Source: Salinarimonas sp046292825 (GTDB lineage Bacteria > Pseudomonadota > Alphaproteobacteria > Rhizobiales > Beijerinckiaceae). From it: DNA of 64,000 nucleotides. The translations under genes and the position numbers were made by a program. Within the stretch, counting starts at the first letter, position 1, and each line of letters starts with the position of its first letter. The notes below the pieces were generated by a model. That model did not search any database and was not told where the DNA came from. It saw only the letters and a list, made by a program, of their open reading frames with translations. Shown here piece by piece: positions 51,121 through 62,206 of this stretch. The DNA is taken from assembly GCF_046292825.1 (NCBI RefSeq), contig NZ_JBKBQG010000022.1, positions 1 through 64,000 of the forward strand, read 5' to 3'.

Positions 51121-52125
51121 AGCTTTCGCCACTTTCTGCTCGATCGCGCCGAACAGCGAATGCCCGGCTTTGTCCTTCATCTCGATGCGCACCGTGGCGC
51201 CGAAGGCGAGGAAGGGGGTCTTGGGCTCGCCGTCGCGGATCGTCTCGACCATGCGCAACTCCGCGATGCAGGAATAGCCGAGCCCGCCTTCCGCGATCGG
51301 GCGCCCGGGCCCGCCGTCGGCATCGCGGTTGGACACGGTGCCCGAGCCGATGATCGTGCCGGCGGACAGAGGCCGCGTGCGCGCGGCGTGGGCGATCAGC
51401 CGGGGGAAGTCGAAGGTCATGTCGACGCCCGCATCCGGCTTCCCGAAGGGCTTGCCGTCGACATAGGAGAGGAGCGGCAGGTGCAGCTTGCCGCCGTCCC
51501 AGGCGTCGCCGAGCTCGTCCGGCGTCAAGGCCACCGGCGAGAAGGCGGAGGAGGGTTTGGCCTGGAAGAAGCCGAAGCCCTTGGCGAGCTCGCCGGGGAT
51601 CAGGTTTCGCAACGACACGTCGTTGACGAGCATCACGAGCCGGATCGCCGCGCGCGCCTCGTCCTCGCTCGCGCCCATCGGCACGTCGCCGACGACCACC
51701 GCGATCTCGGCCTCGAAATCGATGCCGAAGGCCTCGTCCGCCATGACGATATCGTCGCGCGGGCCCAAGAAGGCGTCCGAGCCGCCCTGATACATCAAGG
51801 GGTCGGTCCAGAAGCTCTCGGGCATCTCGGCGCCGCGCGCCTTCCGCACGAGCTCGACATGGTTCACGTAGGCCGAGCCGTCCGCCCATTGATAGGCGCG
51901 CGGCAACGGCGAGGCGCAATCGTGCTCGTGGAAGCGGAAGGAGGGCACCGCGCCGTGCTCGAGCCCCTCCGCGAGATCGGCGAGGCGCGGCCCGAGCCGC
52001 TCCCAATCGTCGAGCGCGCCCTGCAGCGTCGAGACGACGGGAAAGGCGTCGGTCGCGTGCGTGAGATCACGGGAGACGACGACGAGCCGCCCGTCGCGGC
52101 CGTGCTTCAGCGATGCTAATTTCAT
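51109..52125 (-). CDS. fahA: Fumarylacetoacetate hydrolase
   Basis: A 338-residue FAH-family hydrolase that would split fumarylacetoacetate into fumarate and acetoacetate, the last step of tyrosine breakdown. The metal-binding Glu residues are in DFEAEIAVVVGD, the Asp in LVNDVSLRNLI, and further family motifs are FGFFQAKPSSAFSPVALTPDEL and GTIIGSGTVSN. Its length is that of the short bacterial type. Other steps of the pathway lie within 6 kb. Its start is divergent from the TRAP binding-protein gene with a 68-bp gap. Confidence 0.88.
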   Translation of the reverse strand: MKLASLKHGRDGRLVVVSRDLTHATDAFPVVSTLQGALDDWERLGPRLADLAEGLEHGAVPSFRFHEHDCASPLPRAYQWADGSAYVNHVELVRKARGAEMPESFWTDPLMYQGGSDAFLGPRDDIVMADEAFGIDFEAEIAVVVGDVPMGASEDEARAAIRLVMLVNDVSLRNLIPGELAKGFGFFQAKPSSAFSPVALTPDELGDAWDGGKLHLPLLSYVDGKPFGKPDAGVDMTFDFPRLIAHAARTRPLSAGTIIGSGTVSNRDADGGPGRPIAEGGLGYSCIAELRMVETIRDGEPKTPFLAFGATVRIEMKDKAGHSLFGAIEQKVAKAPSP

Positions 52126-52193
52126 GGCGTGCCTGCACCTTTTCGTGCTTGTGTGCGGGGGACGGAAACGTCGTCAGAAGGGACTGGAAGAAG

Positions 52194-53309
<1,116 letters not shown>

Positions 53310-53784
53310 GGGAAGGGCGGGCTCCTTCTCCACGGAGCGCGTCAAAACTCCGAAGGCTGTCATCCCGGGCCGCGAAGCGGACCCGGGACCCATAAGCTCG
53401 ACGATGGTCCGAGCGCGCATGCCGCGCTCGCTCCGCGACCGTGCAGGAGCGTCGTTCTCCTCGACGCTGTCGTCCCTGGCCGCGAAGCGGACCCGGGACC
53501 CATACGCGCGACGATCGTTCGAGCGCGCATGCCGCGCTCGCTGCGCGACGTTGCAGCGGCGCTCGTCGGAGAAACGCAGCCTATAGGCTGCGACTGAAGC
53601 GTCGTGGGTCTGGGTCCCGGATCGCCTTCGGCGTCCGGGATGACAGCCCCGAGAGAGATTGCCAGACCCCGAGGGGAAGGAGAGGGCGCGTGCGTCGTCG
53701 ACCTCCGTCCCTCTTCCGGCCGGGAAAGGGGAGGTCCGCTCGGCGACCATGTCCGCCCACGCGCGCATCGGGGGAGGGCGCGCC
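53310..53784. other. Intergenic region filled by dispersed repeats
   Basis: About 475 bp between the convergent TRAP binding-protein and homogentisate dioxygenase genes. Nearly all of 53359-53644 is a composite long repeat. The remaining 140 bp show no gene or clear terminator. Confidence 0.65.
53359..53644. repeat. Long dispersed inverted repeat, composite copy 3
   Basis: Begins gtcatcccgggccgcgaagc like copy 1, then carries a second left arm (cctggccgcgaagcggaccc at about 53478) and a single right arm ending gcgtccgggatgac. This looks like an insertion or unequal exchange between two copies. The gagcgcgcatgccgcgctcg block occurs twice. Confidence 0.8.
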
Positions 53785-55155
53785 TTACTTCGGCTCGCGC
53801 CGGTTCGGGTCGAAATGCTTGCGCAGGCCCGTCCAGCAATCGATGTAGCTCTCCTGCAATTCGGACAGCTCGGAGGCCCAACGCGTCACCCGCTGGGGAA
53901 AGCGGGTCTCGAACATGAAGGCCATCGTGCCGGTGAGCTTGGTCGGCCCGAGCGGCACGTTGGAGGCATGCTCGAAGGCCTGCTCGTCGGGGCCGTGGGG
54001 CAGCATCTGGTTGTGGAGCGAGAAGCCGCCGGGCACGAAGCCCTCGGGCTTGGCGTCGTAGACCCCGTAGACGAGGCCCATGAACTCGCTCATCAGGTTG
54101 CGGTGGTACCAGGGCGGCCGGAAGGTGTTCTCGGCGACCATCCAGCGATCGGGGAAGATGACGAAGTCGATATTGGCCGAGCCGGGCGTCTCGGTCGGCG
54201 CGGTGAGCACCGTGAAGATCGAGGGGTCGGGGTGGTCGAACAGGATCGCGCCCACCGGCGAGAACCGCCGCAGGTCGTATTTGTAGGGCGCGTAATTGCC
54301 GTGCCAGGCGACGACGTCGAGCGGCGATTGCCCGATGCGCGTCTCGAAGAGATCCCCGCCCCATTTCACGTAGAGCGTGCTCTCTTCTTCCTTGTCCTCG
54401 TAGGCGGCGACGGGGGTGAGGAAGTCGCGCGGATTGGCGAGGCAATTGGCGCCGATCGGCCCGCGATCGGGCAGCGTGAACTGGCCGCCGTAATTCTCGC
54501 AGACATAGGCGCGCGCCGGCCCGTCGACGAGCTCGACCTTGAAGATCACGCCGCGCGGGATCACGCAGATCTCGCCCGGCGCGAACTCGATCACGCCGAA
54601 TTCCGTGCGGAAGCGCAGCGCGCCCTCCTGGGCGACGATCAGATATTCGCCGTCGGCATTGAAGAAATACTCGTTCTCCATAGAGCGGGTGACGAAGAGG
54701 AGGTGGGCGGCCATGCCGACCTGCGTGTCGGAATCGCCCGCCGTCGTCACCGTGCGCAGCCCCGTGACGAAGGTCAGCGCCTCGTCGGGGATCGCGACCG
54801 GGCTCCAGCGCAGCTGGCCGAGCGAGGGCGCCGCCTCGTCGCGGCAGGGCGCGGTGCGCATCAAACCCTTGTCGACGAGCCGGTAGCGGTGCGAATGCTT
54901 CACGGAGGGGCGGATGCGATAGAGCCAGGAGCGCTGGTTCGTGGCCTGCGGCGCCGTGAAGGGCGAGCCGGAGAGCTGCTCGGCATACAGCCCGTAATTG
55001 ATCTTCTGCGGCGAGTTCATGCCCACCGGCAGCGCGCCTTCGAGCGCCTCCGTCTCGAACGAATTGCCGAAGCCGGACATGTAGCCGGGGCGGATCGCGT
55101 TCTCGCGGCCCTGGATCTCCGGGCTCGTGAAGCCGGTCGTGGGGTGCACGGTCAT
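53785..55155 (-). CDS. hmgA: Homogentisate 1,2-dioxygenase
   Basis: A 456-residue enzyme that opens the ring of homogentisate to maleylacetoacetate. The iron ligands His and Glu are in PPWYHRNLMSEFMGLVYG and the last His in LPHGPDEQAFEHAS. The start region YMSGFGNSFETEALEGALPVGMNSPQ is highly typical. Although the frame is open to 55353, the ATG at 55155 with ggagac upstream is the family start. It is divergent from a MarR-family gene, with a palindromic operator candidate between them. Confidence 0.96.
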   Translation of the reverse strand: MTVHPTTGFTSPEIQGRENAIRPGYMSGFGNSFETEALEGALPVGMNSPQKINYGLYAEQLSGSPFTAPQATNQRSWLYRIRPSVKHSHRYRLVDKGLMRTAPCRDEAAPSLGQLRWSPVAIPDEALTFVTGLRTVTTAGDSDTQVGMAAHLLFVTRSMENEYFFNADGEYLIVAQEGALRFRTEFGVIEFAPGEICVIPRGVIFKVELVDGPARAYVCENYGGQFTLPDRGPIGANCLANPRDFLTPVAAYEDKEEESTLYVKWGGDLFETRIGQSPLDVVAWHGNYAPYKYDLRRFSPVGAILFDHPDPSIFTVLTAPTETPGSANIDFVIFPDRWMVAENTFRPPWYHRNLMSEFMGLVYGVYDAKPEGFVPGGFSLHNQMLPHGPDEQAFEHASNVPLGPTKLTGTMAFMFETRFPQRVTRWASELSELQESYIDCWTGLRKHFDPNRREPK

Positions 55156-55253
55156 CGTGGTCTCCTGTCCCTCGCTGCGCGGACCGCGCTTGCGCGCCGG
55201 CCCGGACGGACGAGCGGACCGCTCTTGCGTCGGCGGCCGATCTCGGCATAATG

Positions 55254-55267
55254 GTTGCACGAGCAAC
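55254..55267. promoter_or_regulatory. Candidate MarR operator between hmgA and regulator gene
   Basis: The perfect inverted repeat gttgc-acga-gcaac, flanked by aat/att-like bases, lies in the 127-bp divergent gap 16 bp before the MarR-family start codon. MarR-family repressors of homogentisate genes typically bind short palindromes of this kind. Confidence 0.6.
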
Positions 55268-55282
55268 GAATTCTTGTCAACG

Positions 55283-55810
55283 ATGGCCCGATCCCCCGAC
55301 AAGGCCGCGGACGTCGCGGCCGCCGCATCGCCGGAGGCACCCGAGCCGCTCACCCTCGAGCGGTTCCTGCCCTATCGCCTGAACGTGCTCGCGACGACCG
55401 TGTCGAACGCGCTCGCCCGCGTCTACGCGGAGCGCTTCGGGCTGACGATCCCGCAATGGCGCGTGCTGGCGACGCTCGGCCAATACGAGCGTTCGACCGC
55501 GCGCGACATCGCGGCGCACACGGTGATGCACAAGTCGACCGTGTCCCGCGCGGTCTCGGCGCTCGCCGAGCGCGGCCTGCTCGAGCGCCAGCCCAACGCC
55601 GCCGACATGCGCGAGGAGATGCTCGCGCTCACGGGGCAGGGCAGGGGGATCTACGAGGCCCTCGTGCCCGAGGCGCGGGCCTTCGAGCGCGCGCTCGCGG
55701 CCGCCCTCTCGGCGCAGGAGGAGGCGCTCCTGTTCACGCTGATCGAGCGGCTCGACGCGCGGATGCGAGCGCTCGCGCCCGATCTCGATCTCGACGGCTC
55801 CGGAGGCTGA
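55283..55810 (+). CDS. MarR family regulator, probable homogentisate-pathway repressor
   Basis: A 175-residue winged-helix regulator with an acidic Pro/Ala-rich N-terminal extension of about 25 residues. The DNA-binding part TARDIAAHTVMHKSTVSRAVSALAERGLLERQPNAADMREEMLALT (about residues 75-120) is the MarR signature. It is divergent from hmgA and directly upstream of maiA and hpd, so it probably represses both arms and is released by an aromatic intermediate. ATG at 55283 was used; the in-frame upstream start falls inside hmgA. Confidence 0.87.
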   Translation: MARSPDKAADVAAAASPEAPEPLTLERFLPYRLNVLATTVSNALARVYAERFGLTIPQWRVLATLGQYERSTARDIAAHTVMHKSTVSRAVSALAERGLLERQPNAADMREEMLALTGQGRGIYEALVPEARAFERALAAALSAQEEALLFTLIERLDARMRALAPDLDLDGSGG

Positions 55811-55814
55811 CCCG

Positions 55815-56444
55815 ATGAAGCTCCACACCTATTTCCGCTCGTCCGCCGCCTATCGGGTTCGGATCGCGCTCGCTCTGAAGGGCATCGCGTACGAGAGCGT
55901 CTTCGTGCATCTCGTGAAGCGGGAGCAGAAGGCGCCCGATTATCTCGCGCTCAACCCGCAGGGCCGCGTGCCGGCGCTCGAGACGGATGCGGGCGACGTC
56001 CTCGTGCAATCCCCCGCGATCCTCGAATGGATCGAGGAGACCTGGGCCACGCCGAGCCTGCTGCCGGGTGACGCGACGGCGCGGGCGAAGATCCGCGCGG
56101 TCGCCGCCCTCGTCGGGTGCGACATCCATCCGTTGAACAATCTGCCCGTCCTCGGCTGGTTGAAGGAGCGCCTCGGCGCCGATCAGGCGGCCGTCGACGC
56201 CTGGTACGCGCATTGGATCCGCGAGGGTTTCGCGGCGATCGAGCAGCTGATCGCGCCTGCGCCCTTCGCCTTCGGCGCCGCGCCGACCATGGCGGATCTC
56301 TACATCGTGCCGCAGGTCTACAACGCGCGGCGGTTCTCCGTGCCGCTCGACGACTTCCCGCGCATCCGCGCGGTGGCGCAGGCAGCGGACGAGCATCCGG
56401 CCTTCAGGGCAGCCGCCCCGGAAGCCCAACCCGACGCGGCCTGA
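55815..56444 (+). CDS. maiA: Maleylacetoacetate isomerase
   Basis: A 209-residue zeta-class glutathione transferase that isomerises maleylacetoacetate to fumarylacetoacetate. The catalytic SSAAYRVRIAL motif is at residues 9-19, with the glutathione contact LNPQGRVPALE and SPAILEWIEE following. The second domain begins VGCDIHPLNNLPVL, also typical for MaiA. It starts four bases after the regulator stop and is followed by hpd, giving a marR-maiA-hpd transcript. Confidence 0.94.
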   Translation: MKLHTYFRSSAAYRVRIALALKGIAYESVFVHLVKREQKAPDYLALNPQGRVPALETDAGDVLVQSPAILEWIEETWATPSLLPGDATARAKIRAVAALVGCDIHPLNNLPVLGWLKERLGADQAAVDAWYAHWIREGFAAIEQLIAPAPFAFGAAPTMADLYIVPQVYNARRFSVPLDDFPRIRAVAQAADEHPAFRAAAPEAQPDAA

Positions 56445-56470
56445 GGGCCGCTCGCACGAGGAGGAAGACA

Positions 56471-57586
<1,116 letters not shown>

Positions 57587-57624
57587 TCGCATTCGCGGCG
57601 CGCGCGGAGCTGGGCGAGAAAGCC

Positions 57625-57652
57625 CTTGCATCCGCGCGCGCGGCCCTGATAA
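57625..57652 (+). promoter_or_regulatory. Candidate promoter of tRNA-Cys
   Basis: A CTTGCA -35-like box at 57625-57630 and a TGATAA -10-like box at 57647-57652 with a 16-base spacer precede the tRNA by about 46 bp. Short AT-containing boxes stand out in this GC-rich stretch. Confidence 0.5.
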
Positions 57653-57698
57653 GAGGGTCTCCCGCGGGCGAAAGCCCCCGGTTTCCGGTCTCCGGAAT

Positions 57699-57772
57699 GG
57701 CCTCGTGGCGGAGTGGTTACGCAGAGGACTGCAAATCCTTGCACCCCGGTTCGATTCCGGGCGAGGCCTCCA
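57699..57772 (+). tRNA. tRNA-Cys (anticodon GCA)
   Basis: The acceptor stem pairs ggcctcg with cgaggcc, followed by discriminator T and an encoded CCA end. The anticodon arm is aggact-GCA-aatcct, and the T-arm contains cccggttcgattccggg. All arms pair, so the gene appears intact; it lies alone downstream of hpd. Confidence 0.95.
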
Positions 57773-57911
57773 CACCGATGGGACGAGCCGCGCGACGCGG
57801 CGACGTCCGGTTTCTCGCAAGCTCTTTAGCGCCCTTCGGTTTCAACCAGCGGCTTGTTGCATCCTCGTTCGGGTCGGGCGAGATTCGCGTCGTTCATGAC
57901 GGAGACGCGCG

Positions 57912-58313
57912 TTGGAGACCGAGATTCGCGTAGCCAAGCTCGAGGCGGCGGTCGAGAGCATCGACCGCAGCGTCGCGGACCTGCGCGCGGATTTCCGCGA
58001 TCTCCGCACCGAGATGCGCGCGGAGATCGGGAAGCTGCGCACGGATACTCGAAGCGACCTCGGCGACTTTCGCACCGAGCTCGGCGATTTCCGCACCGAG
58101 ATGCGCACCGAAATCGCCGATCTCCGCAGCGAGATGCGCACCGAGCTCGGCAATGTCCGCATCGAGATGCGCACGGAGCTCGGGGACGTGCGTTCCGAGT
58201 TGCGCGAGCTGCGCTCGCAGGCGCGCGGCGATTTCCGCATCCTCTTCGGCGCCTTGATGACGCTCGGCATCGGGCTCGCGGGTCTGATGGCGCGCGGGTT
58301 CGGCTGGCTCTGA
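57912..58313 (+). CDS. Coiled-coil protein with C-terminal membrane helix
   Basis: A 133-residue protein of unknown function, read from a TTG start. Residues about 40-105 form four to five 11-residue repeats of the type DxRxEMRTELG, that is a hendecad coiled coil, followed by a C-terminal transmembrane helix (FGALMTLGIGLAGLMARGF). Similar short coiled-coil membrane proteins are common beside tRNA and mobile regions, but I recognise no defined family with confidence (DUF1640-like is one possibility). The internal repeat may vary in copy number between strains. Confidence 0.65.
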   Translation: METEIRVAKLEAAVESIDRSVADLRADFRDLRTEMRAEIGKLRTDTRSDLGDFRTELGDFRTEMRTEIADLRSEMRTELGNVRIEMRTELGDVRSELRELRSQARGDFRILFGALMTLGIGLAGLMARGFGWL

Positions 58314-58424
58314 GCGATCGGCGCCGCAGCCCGCGCGGGCGCCTTCCCTCTCCGCCTTGCCGGGCGCCGTCCGGACTGGTAATCGAAGCCCCATCTCACC
58401 CCAAACGCGCGACAGGATGCGGCC

Positions 58425-60077
<1,653 letters not shown>

Positions 60078-60091
60078 GGCCGAACGAAGGA

Positions 60092-60115
60092 CCCCTCTCC
60101 CGGCCGGGAGAGGGG
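60092..60115. terminator. Perfect 12-bp hairpin downstream of ettA
   Basis: Arms cccctctcccgg and ccgggagagggg are directly joined, 14 bp after the ettA stop codon, and form a complete palindrome. There is no T-tract. The sequence belongs to the short dispersed repeat family (to 60128), and may serve as transcript end. Confidence 0.5.
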
Positions 60116-60190
60116 CAAGGGTGAGGGGACCGTCGCTTCCGCTTTCGGGCTACGGGCTTCAGGCCGATCGCTCGCCTGTCGGAGCCTGTG

Positions 60191-60229
60191 CCCTCACCCC
60201 CGACCCCTCTCCCGTCCGGGAGAGGGGAG
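60191..60229. repeat. Short dispersed palindromic repeat, copy 2
   Basis: Almost identical to 46911-46949 (ccctcacccccgacccctct plus hairpin). It faces an inverted copy at 60092-60128, so the gap between ettA and the SDR gene is bounded by a pair of inverted repeats. Confidence 0.7.
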
Positions 60230-60248
60230 ACGACGACAGGAGCGCGCG

Positions 60249-60950
60249 ATGACGGGCACCATTCTGATCTCCGGAATCTCCCGCGGCATCGGCCGCGGGC
60301 TCACGGAGGCCTATCTGCGGGACGGCTGGCGCGTGATCGGAACGCTGCGCGACGCGACGCGCCTTCCCGCGACCTATGCCGACGCGCTGGGGTCCGGGCG
60401 TCTGCGGCTGTTCGAGGCGGACATGCGCGACGCGGCAAGCCTCGCGGCCATGGCCGACGGGCTCGACGAGCCGCTCGACGTGCTGATCGCGTCGGCCGGC
60501 ATCATGGGCGAGCGCACGGCCGACACCCTGCATTCCGACCCGTCCGCTTATGCGGACGTGTTCGACGTCAACGTGCTCGGGCCGCTGCGCCTCGTCCAGG
60601 CGCTCCACCCGCACCTCGTCCGCGCGGCGCGCGCGCGCGGCCGGGCGCGCGTGCTCGCGATCTCGAGCGTGATGGGCAGCCTCTCGATCGCGAAATCGAA
60701 CGCGATGCCCTACCGCGCCTCGAAAGCCGCCCTCAACAAGCTCGCCCGAGGCCTCGCGGTCGACCTCGCCCCCCAGAACATCCACCTCGCCACCTGCCAC
60801 CCCGGCTGGGTGAGGACCGACATGGGCGGCGAGGGCGCGGACATCGCGATCGAGGAGAGCGTCGCGGGGCTGATGGCGCTGGTGGAGCGATTGGGGCCGG
60901 AGATTGCGGGCGGGTTCTGGAATTTCGATGGGGGGCGGTTGGAGTGGTGA
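60249..60950 (+). CDS. Short-chain dehydrogenase/reductase
   Basis: A 233-residue classical SDR. The cofactor motif is SGISRGIGRGLTEAY (residues 7-21), an Asp in FEADMRD, the NNAG-equivalent reads ASAGIMG, and the catalytic Ser and Tyr-Lys are in AISSVMGS and YRASKAALNK. The substrate is unknown. It begins 171 bp after ettA beyond a pair of inverted repeats and ends 8 bp before the end of the convergent unknown gene. Confidence 0.88.
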   Translation: MTGTILISGISRGIGRGLTEAYLRDGWRVIGTLRDATRLPATYADALGSGRLRLFEADMRDAASLAAMADGLDEPLDVLIASAGIMGERTADTLHSDPSAYADVFDVNVLGPLRLVQALHPHLVRAARARGRARVLAISSVMGSLSIAKSNAMPYRASKAALNKLARGLAVDLAPQNIHLATCHPGWVRTDMGGEGADIAIEESVAGLMALVERLGPEIAGGFWNFDGGRLEW

Positions 60951-60957
60951 GGGAAGG

Positions 60958-61428
60958 TTAGCGCCACCCCATCGCGAGGCTCGGCGCGGGTTTGCGCACG
61001 AGCGACCAGTTTCCGCGCTCGAAGAGATAGAGGCCGTGGTCGCTCGACTTGGCGACGAGGTCCACATTCGGCACCACCGAGAGCTCGAGGCAGCTGTTGA
61101 AGCCCGACCCCATGTTCGGCAAGCCGGCGACGAAGCTCGGCGGGGGGTACAGGCGGTAGGACCAGCCGCGGACTTGGAATGGCTCCCCCACCCTCTCGCG
61201 GCCGATCATCACCGCGCCGTCCTCGATAGCGGGGTTCGCCGCCCGCGCCATCTCGAAGAGGTCCGAGAAACGCGCACCGAAAAGCTGGCCGATCGGCGGC
61301 GTGGGCTCTCGGAGCATCGGAGCGACGTAGCGCGGGAGGTCCCGGCCCGTATGAAAACAGACGATCGCCTGCACGCCCTCGAGGGCGCGTAGCAGGACTT
61401 CCTCGCGATCGTCGTCCTCGATGGTCAT
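60958..61428 (-). CDS. Unknown protein divergent from the Cap15-like gene
   Basis: I do not recognise this 156-residue protein. It is soluble-looking, starting MTIEDDDREEVLLRALEGVQ. Notable segments are IGQLFGARFSDLFEMARAANPAIEDGAVMIGRE and a C-terminal region with regularly spaced beta-like stretches (CLELSVVPNVDLVAKSSDHGLYLFERGNW). No nucleotidyltransferase, nuclease or peptidase motif is visible. The frame is open to 61548, but the ATG at 61428 gives a natural start. It shares an 88-bp divergent gap, containing an inverted repeat, with the Cap15-like gene. This pairing suggests a shared regulator or a functional pair. Confidence 0.6.
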   Translation of the reverse strand: MTIEDDDREEVLLRALEGVQAIVCFHTGRDLPRYVAPMLREPTPPIGQLFGARFSDLFEMARAANPAIEDGAVMIGRERVGEPFQVRGWSYRLYPPPSFVAGLPNMGSGFNSCLELSVVPNVDLVAKSSDHGLYLFERGNWSLVRKPAPSLAMGWR

Positions 61429-61459
61429 GCGTCGACGATACACGAAGATTGCCGCGGCG

Positions 61460-61491
61460 GCTATACACCAGTCCTGGATTGCTGTATAAGC
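61460..61491. promoter_or_regulatory. Inverted repeat in divergent gap before Cap15-like gene
   Basis: Arms gctataca (61460-61467) and tgtataagc (61483-61491) face each other across fifteen bases. Each arm includes a TATA-like hexamer usable as a -10 box for one of the two divergent genes, so this may be both the promoter pair and an operator. No clear -35 boxes were found. Confidence 0.45.
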
Positions 61492-61516
61492 TCGTCCACA
61501 CGCGAGCCGGGTCGAC

Positions 61517-62206
61517 ATGCCTCTCGAAAGTCTGGTCAAGGCCATCATCTACGTGACGCTTGCGGTCATTGGCGTCGCTTGGCTTCTGCTCGGCACGACG
61601 GCGCTGGCGTATGCGAGCTCGATCGTCGCGGCGATCAGCCTCTTCTTCTTGTACTTCGCACGCCATGCTTGGCGCTGGCGATTCCTGAACGGCTCGGTCG
61701 TCAAGCACCCCGATCTGACTGGCACCTGGCGCTACGAGATCGATTCTGACTACGTGGACCCGGTCACCGGCTCGAAGGTGAAGAAGACGGCCTTCGCGGT
61801 GATCGAACAGACCCTGACCTCGACCACTGTTCTGGTCTGGACGGACAATGCACGCTCCGAGTCTATCGGGGCCACGATCGAAATCGACCGTGATGACCTT
61901 TTCACGCTGTCCGTGCCGTTCATCTGCAACGTTCGCTCGGAGCACGACGAGCCGATTCATTACGGCTGCGCTCTCTTTGAAAAGGTGCGTCGCGGCGCGC
62001 AGGAGATCGAGGGTCGCTATTGGACCGAACGTGCGACGAAAGGGACCGTTCGGCTCAGCGATCGTCGAGCCGAGGAGATCGGCTCCTACGCCCAAGGCCT
62101 CGAGATCTTCGGCCTCACCCCATCACAACCCCCACATCCACCCCCTTCCCCCGCTCCAACCACCCCGGCACCGGAAGCCCCTTCCCCCTCAAGAACTCCG
62201 GGTTGA
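61517..62206 (+). CDS. Cap15-like 2TM beta-barrel protein (S-2TM-beta/CBASS effector type)
   Basis: A 229-residue protein with two N-terminal transmembrane helices (about residues 7-28 and 31-49) and a beta-rich domain from about 62 to 190. The barrel segments VKHPDLTGTWRYEIDSDYVDP, EPIHYGCALF and GRYWTERATKGTVRLSDRRAEEI match my recollection of the Cap15 (S-2TM-beta) family, whose barrel binds a cyclic nucleotide and whose helices disrupt the inner membrane during phage infection. No cGAS/DncV-like cyclase gene is present anywhere in the window. The last 35 residues are a Pro/Ser tail read antisense to the cysK end. Lower GC than its flanks suggests acquisition. Confidence 0.75.
   Translation: MPLESLVKAIIYVTLAVIGVAWLLLGTTALAYASSIVAAISLFFLYFARHAWRWRFLNGSVVKHPDLTGTWRYEIDSDYVDPVTGSKVKKTAFAVIEQTLTSTTVLVWTDNARSESIGATIEIDRDDLFTLSVPFICNVRSEHDEPIHYGCALFEKVRRGAQEIEGRYWTERATKGTVRLSDRRAEEIGSYAQGLEIFGLTPSQPPHPPPSPAPTTPAPEAPSPSRTPG

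Noticed and set aside
57599..57900. Small plus-strand frame across the tRNA-Cys region
   Set aside because: It is the translation of the tRNA gene and its flanks; the tRNA structure explains the sequence.
61517..62206. Calling a complete CBASS operon
   Set aside because: No cyclase, Cap2/Cap3 or HORMA/TRIP13 gene is present in the window; only an effector-like protein can be supported.
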